A DNA stretch of 5,529 bases from Ruminiclostridium sp. (GTDB taxonomy: Bacteria; Bacillota; Clostridia; DSM-8532). The stretch is from contig DOHN01000021.1 in the NCBI GenBank assembly GCA_003535195.1, positions 30,957-36,485 on the forward strand, given 5' to 3'. The notes beneath the pieces were generated by a model. That model saw only the letters and a program-made list of their open reading frames with translations. It did not search any database and had not been told where the DNA came from. Made by a program: the position numbers and the translations under genes. Positions within the stretch are counted from its first letter, which is position 1. Each line of letters begins with the position of its first letter. Below, piece by piece: positions 1 to 4,984 of the stretch.

Positions 1-2
1 CT

Positions 3-89
3 GCTCCGCTTACACACTTTAATGTCACTCACGGCACCAGTAAGCTGAATGAGAAAAGGCTGTCCGTTCAAATTAGGACTGTGGTATAA
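3..89 (+). CDS. Possible C-terminal end of an unrecognised upstream gene
   Basis: One frame is open from the window edge to a TAA at 87-89 and would encode the last 28 residues of a protein, ending in SVQIRTVV. I do not recognise the family. The composition (mixed polar and a final beta-strand-like stretch) is plausible for a real C-terminus, but 28 codons open by chance is not rare, and the stop lies inside the -10 element of the next promoter. The other two + frames close at 22 and 48, and a minus-strand frame is also open here, so the assignment is weak. No intrinsic terminator follows. Confidence 0.2.
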   Translation, partial: APLTHFNVTHGTSKLNEKRLSVQIRTVV

Positions 90-90
90 T
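82..90 (+). promoter_or_regulatory. Extended -10 promoter for the regulator-synthetase operon
   Basis: TGGTATAAT at 82-90 is a perfect TATAAT hexamer preceded by the TGn extension typical of extended -10 sigma-A promoters. No good -35 lies at 16-18 bp spacing, which extended -10 promoters tolerate. Transcription would start near 97, leaving a leader of about 46 nt before the ATG at 143. An imperfect palindrome, GTTTTAGAAC at 101-110, lies just after the predicted start and could be an operator. Confidence 0.6.
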
Positions 91-142
91 CATACAAATA
101 GTTTTAGAACCTTCCAATTAGTTATAGAAAGGGGCTTATGAT

Positions 143-691
143 ATGAACGAAAAAATAAGGGATATTGCAGCCAGAATCAAGGGCTTACGGCTTTTAGCCG
201 GGCTTCCTGCCGAAGAAGTGGCCAAGGTCGTTAATGTGCCTACAGAAGAATATGAGAAATATGAAAGCGGCGAGGATGATATTCCGGTTAGCCTGATTCA
301 TGAGATATCCGATTATTATAAGGTGGATATGACCGAAATACTGACAGGAGTTTCCCCCAAGCTTCACGACGCATGTCTGGTGAAGAAGGGGGAAGGCCTT
401 ACTGTTGAGCGCTATGATCAATATCATTTCGAAAGCCTTGCCTATAAGTATGCCAAAAGAAAAATTGAGCCGCTGCTGGTCACCCTTGATCCGTCAAAAG
501 CACCTGAGCTGGTCTCCCATAAAGGTCAGGAATTTAATTACTGCCTGGAAGGCAGAATGAAGGTTGTTGTGGGTAAGAGCGAATATATTCTGGAACCGGG
601 CGACGCATTGTACTTCAATTCTCAGATTCTTCATAAAATGCTGCCCATGGACAATAAAGAGGCTAAATTTCTGACCATCATCATGCTTTAG
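143..691 (+). CDS. XRE-family HTH regulator with C-terminal cupin domain
   Basis: A predicted DNA-binding regulator of 182 residues. Residues about 8-68 form an XRE/Cro-type helix-turn-helix (IKGLRLLAGLPAEEVA, then a second helix around VPTEEYEKYESGEDDIP). Residues about 108-182 form a single small-molecule-binding cupin barrel, with the first motif at H126-x3-E130 through G137 and the second at P152-G-D through H164. H126, E130 and H164 could bind a metal, although the second His of the usual HxH is replaced by G128. The size is normal for XRE-cupin proteins, which sense a small ligand through the cupin. The ATG at 143 has AAAGGGG at 128-134 about 8 nt upstream; an ATG at 138 stops after two codons. 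The downstream acyl-CoA synthetase starts 15 bp later, so the two are almost certainly cotranscribed. By inference, the regulator controls this operon in response to an acid or acyl-CoA. The ligand cannot be read from sequence. Confidence 0.93.
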   Translation: MNEKIRDIAARIKGLRLLAGLPAEEVAKVVNVPTEEYEKYESGEDDIPVSLIHEISDYYKVDMTEILTGVSPKLHDACLVKKGEGLTVERYDQYHFESLAYKYAKRKIEPLLVTLDPSKAPELVSHKGQEFNYCLEGRMKVVVGKSEYILEPGDALYFNSQILHKMLPMDNKEAKFLTIIML

Positions 692-706
692 GAGGATTTA
701 CCGTTT

Positions 707-2377
707 ATGAATCTTGCACATCGCTATCTTGAGAAAGAAACCTTTACAAGCTATGAGGACTTTTCGCAGAATTTAAAAATAAAGGTTCCTGATTCCTTTA
801 ATTTTGCCTATGATATCATTGACGAATATGCCAGGCTGGAGCCTGAACGTCCCGCTCTTGTGTGGTGCAACGATCACGGGGAGGAAAGGCGGTTTACCTT
901 TGCCGATCTGAAGTACTGGTCCGATAAGACAGCAAACTATTTAAAGTCCCTTGGCATTGAAAAAGGGGATAAGGTTATGCTGATATTAAGACGTCGTTAT
1001 GAGTTCTATTTCTTTGTTTTTGCCCTCTGTAAGATCGGAGCCGTTTATATCCCCTCAACCAACCAGCTGAAAGAAAAGGATATCGTATACCGGGTCAATG
1101 CTGCCGGAATTAAGATGGTGGTCACCTATAACTGGCCCGAGACGATTGAATGTGTAGAGGCTTCGCGCCATGAGACGCCCACCCTTGAAAAAACCGTCCT
1201 TGTCGGCGGAGAGCATGAAGGCTGGCTTAACTTTGATGAAGGCATACGGCATGCTTCGGAAAAGTGGGACAGGCCCGGTGAAGCCATTAAAAATGAAGAT
1301 TTGATGCTGATCTATTTTACATCGGGAACCACCAGCATGCCTAAAATGGCCTGCCATGATTTTACTTATCCCCTCGGACATATTGTCACTGCAAAATACT
1401 ATCATATGGTGGAGGAAAACTGCCTGCACATCACGGTGGCCGAATCGGGCTGGGCCAAGTTCGGCTGGGGAAAGCTATATGGGCAGTGGATCTGCGGTGC
1501 CGTCCAATTTGTCTACGACATGGAAAGATTCGATCCGGACGGCCTTTTGAAAATGCTGGAGAAATACGGTGTAACGACTTTCTGCGCGCCGCCCACTATT
1601 TATCGCTTTCTCATTCACCAGGATCTGAGCAAATATAATTTATCCTCACTGAGACATTGCTCAACGGCGGGTGAGCCGCTGAATCCGCAGGTTTTTTATA
1701 CCTGGAAAAAGGCGACGGGCTTAAACATCTTAAATGGGTTCGGTCAATCTGAATCCACCGTTATGATCGCAAATTTTGAATGGTTTGAAATTGATCCCGG
1801 TGCTATGGGAAAACCCAATCCCACCTACCATATTGACATTGTGGACGAGGACGGAAGGTCGGTCCCTGCCGGTGTGGAAGGCGAATTGGTGGTCCGGGAT
1901 GTTAATACCAATAAACCCGTGGGCCTTTTTACCGGCTATTACCGGGACGAGGAATCAACCAGAAAATGCTGGCATGACAATACCTACCACACCGGTGATG
2001 TGGTCTATAAGGATGAGCATGGTCTCTTTTGGTTTGTAGGCCGGAATGATGATGTGATTAAAGCCTCGGGCTACCGGATCAGTCCTTTTGAAGTGGAAAG
2101 CGCATTAATTGAGCATCCTGCCGTGGTGGAATGCGCTGTTACAGGGGCGCCGGACCCCATCAGGGGCACCGTGGTCAAAGCTACGGTGGTTCTTGCCAAG
2201 GGCTACACGCCTTCCGAAGATTTGAAGAAGGACATACAGAATTATGTAAAGAGCATCACCGCTCCTTACAAGTATCCCAGGATCTTGGAGTTTGTGGAGG
2301 AATTGCCCAAAACCTTCAGCGGAAAGATAAAGAGGGCCGAGATCCGCAATGAAGACCATAAAGACATAAAACCATAA
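707..2377 (+). CDS. AMP-forming acyl-CoA synthetase, medium-chain (ACSM/MACS-like)
   Basis: An ANL-superfamily enzyme that activates a carboxylic acid with ATP to an acyl-adenylate and transfers it to CoA, probably in the cytosol. The 556 residues match the usual family length and all core motifs are present: P-loop TSGTTSMPK at 205-213, GWAKFGWGKLYGQW around 247-262, NGFGQSES at 343-350 with E349, TGD at 429-431, GRNDDVIKASGYR at 445-457, and the C-terminal PKTFSGK with catalytic K540. The GWAK...WGKLYGQW block and the motif wording favour the medium-chain/ACSM group over acetyl-CoA synthetase or long-chain ligases. Some members of that group use short branched acids; the substrate here is unknown. 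Ser210 replaces the usual Gly of the P-loop. The start is supported by AGGAGG at 690-695, which overlaps the regulator's stop codon, 11 nt before the ATG. A benzoate- or aryl-CoA ligase role is a less likely alternative. Confidence 0.93.
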   Translation: MNLAHRYLEKETFTSYEDFSQNLKIKVPDSFNFAYDIIDEYARLEPERPALVWCNDHGEERRFTFADLKYWSDKTANYLKSLGIEKGDKVMLILRRRYEFYFFVFALCKIGAVYIPSTNQLKEKDIVYRVNAAGIKMVVTYNWPETIECVEASRHETPTLEKTVLVGGEHEGWLNFDEGIRHASEKWDRPGEAIKNEDLMLIYFTSGTTSMPKMACHDFTYPLGHIVTAKYYHMVEENCLHITVAESGWAKFGWGKLYGQWICGAVQFVYDMERFDPDGLLKMLEKYGVTTFCAPPTIYRFLIHQDLSKYNLSSLRHCSTAGEPLNPQVFYTWKKATGLNILNGFGQSESTVMIANFEWFEIDPGAMGKPNPTYHIDIVDEDGRSVPAGVEGELVVRDVNTNKPVGLFTGYYRDEESTRKCWHDNTYHTGDVVYKDEHGLFWFVGRNDDVIKASGYRISPFEVESALIEHPAVVECAVTGAPDPIRGTVVKATVVLAKGYTPSEDLKKDIQNYVKSITAPYKYPRILEFVEELPKTFSGKIKRAEIRNEDHKDIKP

Positions 2378-2399
2378 AAACTTATTTAAAAAACTTATT
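2376..2399 (+). repeat. Tandem 11-bp A/T repeat upstream of the ilv promoter
   Basis: AAAAACTTATT occurs at 2376-2386 and again at 2389-2399, a period of 13 bp. The first copy overlaps the acyl-CoA synthetase stop codon and the second runs into the -35 hexamer. Phased A-tracts directly above a -35 element resemble an UP element for RNA polymerase alpha subunits, or they could be a repeated protein site. A 10-bp match, AAAACTTATT, recurs at 4410-4419, overlapping the ilvB stop. No hairpin able to act as a terminator is visible here. Confidence 0.55.
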
Positions 2400-2426
2400 G
2401 ACACCCATAGCGCACCCGTGTATAAT
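2398..2426 (+). promoter_or_regulatory. Consensus sigma-A promoter of the ilvBNC operon
   Basis: TTGACA at 2398-2403 and TATAAT at 2421-2426 are both perfect hexamers separated by the optimal 17 bp. Transcription would start near 2433, just ahead of the T-box leader. Such a strong promoter fits a T-box operon, where control comes at premature termination rather than at initiation. Confidence 0.92.
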
Positions 2427-2659
2427 ATCATTCAATAACTTAAAAATCCCCTGAAATAAATGCAATGAAGGAGCCCGGTATTCCTTCGAAAATCTTTACA
2501 GAGAGCCGATGGTTGGTGGAAATCGGCAGGGTTTTGGAGTATCATCTCTCCCGAGCAGCTCTTCTGAAAATGATAGTAAGAAGGGACGGTCAGCCCCGTT
2601 AGCGGTGATGGTTTGTTAGAACCTCATGAGCTCTTTATCGTGAGATAAGAGGGAAAAAT

Positions 2660-2687
2660 AGGGTGGTAACGCGTGGAGTGTATCCCT
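2660..2687 (+). promoter_or_regulatory. T-box antiterminator helix
   Basis: AGGG at 2660-2663 pairs with CCCT at 2684-2687, and ACGC at 2669-2672 pairs with GTGT at 2678-2681, leaving TGGTA at 2664-2668 as the bulge that captures the tRNA acceptor end. The 3' strand CCCT is also the first strand of the terminator, so the two structures exclude each other. The bulge reads TGGTAAC rather than the commoner TGGTACC. Confidence 0.85.
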
Positions 2688-2729
2688 CGCCCCTGTTGTT
2701 ATAGTATAACGACGGTGCGGGGGTTTTTT
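2684..2729 (+). terminator. Intrinsic terminator of the T-box leader
   Basis: CCCTCGCCCC at 2684-2693 pairs with GGTGCGGGGG at 2714-2723 with one C-T mismatch. After a bulged T2694, the stem continues with GTTGTTA at 2695-2701 against TAACGAC at 2707-2713 around a small loop, followed by six T residues at 2724-2729. It stops transcription when tRNA is charged. Because no terminator is seen after the acyl-CoA synthetase gene, it may also end read-through from that operon. Between it and the ilvB start (2730-2803) I see only A-rich sequence and the ribosome binding site. Confidence 0.93.
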
Positions 2730-2803
2730 AGTATCAAAATATCATTGAAATTCCAGGGTATAAGGGCAAAATGTTTTAAAAAAAATTAGGAAGGGTGTAG
2801 GAC

Positions 2804-4411
2804 GTGAAGGCTTCCGAAGCAATTATCAAATGCTTGATTGAAGAAAAGGTCAATACGGTTTTTGGCTATCCGGGCGGCGCCATAGTCAGTGTATATGAGG
2901 CGCTCAGAAAGTCAAAGATCCATCATGTGCTGGTGCGCCACGAGCAGGGCGCAGCCCATAGCGCAAGCGGGTATGCACGGGTTTCCGGAAAGACTGGCGT
3001 ATGTATTACAACGTCCGGCCCCGGCGCTACCAATCTCATTACGGGAATCGCATCGGCTTATATGGATTCCATTCCATTGGTTGTTATAACGGGTCAGGTC
3101 CGCTCGGACATGATCGGCAGGGATATGTTCCAGGAAGCCGATATAACCGGCGCCACCGAGTCTTTTACAAAGCACAGCTATCTGGTGAAGGAGGCCAATG
3201 AACTTCCGAGAATCATGAAAGAAGCTTTTTACATTGCCGCTACGGGCAGGCCCGGGCCTGTGCTCATTGATGTTCCAAGTGATATTCAGGATGCCAGGAT
3301 CGATTTTGTATATCCGGAATGGGTGGATATCCGGGGATATAAGCCGACACTGAAAGGCCATATCGGCCAGATCAAGAAAGCTGCAAAAGCGATTGCGGAA
3401 AGCGAACGGCCTTTGATTGTTGCAGGGGGCGGCGTCACATTATCCCATGCCGAGCCGGAGCTTCTTTCCTTTGTTGAAAAAACCGGAATACCTGCAGCGC
3501 ATACCTTGATGGGAAAAGGGGCATTGCCCTCCGGAAATGCTCACTATGTCGGCATGATCGGGACCCATGGCTTCCCCGAAGCCAACGCCGCGCTTTCTAA
3601 ATCGGATCTGCTGATTTTTATCGGCGCGAGAATCGCTGACAGAACCTGGGGCGGAGCCTCCGAAAAGCTGCTTGAGAATACAAGGATCATCCATATTGAT
3701 GTCGATCCCGCCGAAATAGGGAAAAATGTGGGCACCCAGATACCTGTAGTAGGAGATGCGAAGCAGATTCTTCTGGATTTGAATGAAAAAGTGGAAAGCA
3801 AAAATACAGCGGGGTGGATTTCAGAAATCCAATCCTTTAAAAAGAGCGGGACGCGGAAGGAGACACAGGCCGTCAACCCGAAGTATGCCATAAAGCTTCT
3901 CTCCGATATGCTAAGCGATGAGGCCATCCTGGTTGCCGACGTAGGGCAGAACCAGCTCTGGGCGGCCAGAAATTTTGAAGACAGGATGGGCAGAAAATTC
4001 CTGACCAGCGGCGGTCTCGGCACCATGGGCTATGCTCTTCCCGCAGCGGCCGGCGCCAAATTGGCGGCTCCGGAGCGCCAGGTCGTAGCGGTTGTGGGAG
4101 ACGGAGGCTTTCAGATGAGCATGTCCGAGCTTGGAACCATCTCCGCCAATAAAATGGGCATCGTGATTTTGCTTTTCAACAATGGAAGGCTGGGTATGGT
4201 TCGGGAGCTCCAGGATCAGGTCTATAAGGCGACAAGCGGTGTTGACCTGGATAAAAACCCTGACTTCATCAAGCTTTGTGAAGCCTATGGCATGAAGGGC
4301 ATGAGAGTATCCCGGGACGCTGAGCTGGAGGCTGCTTTCCAGAAGGCTCTCCGGTCAAAAGGTCCGTTTGTGGTGGAATGTATGGTTGATGCCCACGAAA
4401 GTACTTTATAA
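2804..4411 (+). CDS. ilvB: Acetolactate (acetohydroxyacid) synthase large subunit
   Basis: The catalytic subunit of the first common step of branched-chain amino acid synthesis: it joins pyruvate with pyruvate or 2-ketobutyrate, using thiamine diphosphate, Mg and FAD. The 535 residues comprise an N-terminal pyrimidine-binding domain (about 1-165, catalytic E47 in RHEQGAAH, and TTSGPGATN), a central FAD-associated domain (about 190-325, with GARIADRTWG in place of the usual RFDDRVTG), and a C-terminal diphosphate-binding domain with GDG at 432-434 and NN at 459-460. The start is GTG at 2804, with AGGAAGGG at 2788-2795; the nearby ATG at 2771 stops at once. Oddities: L469 in MVRELQ stands where most synthases have Trp, and the protein ends at VDAHESTL without the usual PMVPPG-like tail, so it is somewhat short. 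The ilvN neighbour argues for the anabolic enzyme rather than catabolic AlsS. Expression should depend on the T-box. Confidence 0.96.
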   Translation: MKASEAIIKCLIEEKVNTVFGYPGGAIVSVYEALRKSKIHHVLVRHEQGAAHSASGYARVSGKTGVCITTSGPGATNLITGIASAYMDSIPLVVITGQVRSDMIGRDMFQEADITGATESFTKHSYLVKEANELPRIMKEAFYIAATGRPGPVLIDVPSDIQDARIDFVYPEWVDIRGYKPTLKGHIGQIKKAAKAIAESERPLIVAGGGVTLSHAEPELLSFVEKTGIPAAHTLMGKGALPSGNAHYVGMIGTHGFPEANAALSKSDLLIFIGARIADRTWGGASEKLLENTRIIHIDVDPAEIGKNVGTQIPVVGDAKQILLDLNEKVESKNTAGWISEIQSFKKSGTRKETQAVNPKYAIKLLSDMLSDEAILVADVGQNQLWAARNFEDRMGRKFLTSGGLGTMGYALPAAAGAKLAAPERQVVAVVGDGGFQMSMSELGTISANKMGIVILLFNNGRLGMVRELQDQVYKATSGVDLDKNPDFIKLCEAYGMKGMRVSRDAELEAAFQKALRSKGPFVVECMVDAHESTL

Positions 4412-4441
4412 AACTTATTTTTACATCAAATATAGGTGTCA

Positions 4442-4457
4442 GGACGGTTATTCGTCC
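4442..4457 (+). promoter_or_regulatory. Small hairpin in the ilvB-ilvN gap
   Basis: GGACGG at 4442-4447 pairs with TCGTCC at 4452-4457 (one G-T pair) around a TTAT loop, ending three bases before the AGGGGAG ribosome binding site of ilvN. It has no following T-run, so it is not a terminator. It could be a processing or translation-tuning structure for subunit ratio, or chance. The rest of this 62-bp gap holds nothing else I can support. Confidence 0.4.
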
Positions 4458-4473
4458 GAAAGGGGAGTGAAAT

Positions 4474-4980
4474 ATGAACAGGCATATTTTGTCGGTTCTG
4501 GTGGAGAACCAGTCCGGTGTTCTAAGCCGTGTTTCGGGTCTATTCAGCCGCAGAGGCTACAATATTGACAGCCTGTCGGTGGGCGAAACGGAAAACCCCA
4601 AAATTTCCCGAATGACCATTGTGGTCCAGGGAGATGATCATATTCTCGAGCAAATAAAAAAACAGCTCAATAAGCTTATTGATGTGATCAAAGTCGCAGA
4701 GCTGGATGTCCACCAGTCGGTATTTCGGGAGCTTGCGCTTATAAAGGTCAAAACGACCATGGCTGCGAGGGCATCCATCATTGAGATTGTGGATATCTTC
4801 CGGGCCAAGATTGTAGACGTGGCCAATGACACCCTTACCGTTGAAATGACGGGGGATGAGGAGAAAATCGAAGCATTTATCAACATCATGGCGCCTTACG
4901 GTATTGTTGAGATTGTCCGCACCGGACTTTCAGCCATTGAAAGAGGGAATAAGGAAATAAAAAAATATGAGGAGGATTGA
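4474..4980 (+). CDS. ilvN: Acetolactate synthase small (regulatory) subunit
   Basis: The regulatory partner of IlvB: it raises catalytic activity and normally gives valine feedback inhibition. The 168 residues have the standard layout, with an N-terminal ACT domain (about 4-75) and the small-subunit C-terminal domain (about 84-160). N12, G15 and N30 in the [10 protein letters not shown]...RRGYNID stretch correspond to the valine-site residues of Escherichia coli IlvH (N11, G14, N29), so valine sensitivity is likely. The ATG at 4474 has AGGGGAG at 4461-4467. It follows ilvB after 62 bp, and its last codons contain the ribosome binding site of ilvC, which suggests translational coupling. The family symbol could equally be ilvH, as the two names are used interchangeably in Bacillota. 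Confidence 0.96.
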   Translation: MNRHILSVLVENQSGVLSRVSGLFSRRGYNIDSLSVGETENPKISRMTIVVQGDDHILEQIKKQLNKLIDVIKVAELDVHQSVFRELALIKVKTTMAARASIIEIVDIFRAKIVDVANDTLTVEMTGDEEKIEAFINIMAPYGIVEIVRTGLSAIERGNKEIKKYEED

Positions 4981-4984
4981 TCTT

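Larger units (their letters stand above)
2433..2729 (+). promoter_or_regulatory. T-box riboswitch leader of ilvBNC, probable tRNA-Ile specificity
   Basis: This untranslated leader should bind uncharged tRNA and allow read-through into ilvB. Stem I has a base helix pairing 2467-2474 with 2558-2564 (one bulge), a middle helix pairing 2489-2496 with 2528-2535, and a perfect 6-bp distal helix pairing 2505-2510 with 2522-2527. The AGAGAG bulge region and the GGTTGGTGG apical loop are typical of T-boxes. The specifier is best read as ATC (Ile) at 2541-2543, followed by the expected A. A Stem II-like element, ACGG/CCGTTA, lies at 2586-2600. Stem III pairs 2631-2639 with 2644-2651 around a GTGA loop. 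The T-box sequence AGGGTGGTAACGCG is at 2660-2673; its TGGT would pair with ACCA at the 3' end of tRNA, fitting the A discriminator of tRNA-Ile. The class is certain in my view; the Ile assignment is about 75% sure. Confidence 0.95.

Noticed and set aside
1..60. Possible divergent gene start on the minus strand (open frame with TTG and GTG codons)
   Set aside because: No Shine-Dalgarno site or promoter precedes it and it cannot be followed beyond the window; too weak to list.
71..120. Inverted repeat AATTAGGA / TTCCAATT flanking the first promoter
   Set aside because: The arms match only with a gap and are widely spaced; not distinguishable from chance in A/T-rich sequence.
2540..2543. TAT read as a tyrosine specifier in the T-box
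   Set aside because: It would be followed by C rather than the usual purine, and the downstream ilv genes make no sense for tyrosine; ATC followed by A fits better.
2912..3361. Long minus-strand open frame opposite ilvB (149 aa), and similar ones at 3544-4026, 1055-1429, 2105-2431 and 5027-5446
   Set aside because: Each lies antisense to a well-supported gene, has no recognisable domain and no plausible ribosome binding site or promoter that I could see; they reflect the codon bias of the + strand gene.
2804..4411. Catabolic acetolactate synthase (AlsS) or other thiamine-diphosphate enzyme such as glyoxylate carboligase
   Set aside because: The adjoining ilvN and ilvC genes, the T-box leader and the NNGRLGMVRE motif indicate the anabolic enzyme.
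4368..4568. Small + frame bridging the end of ilvB and start of ilvN
   Set aside because: It is out of frame with both genes, lacks any motif of the missing IlvB tail, and overlaps conserved ACT-domain coding sequence; it is a shadow frame.
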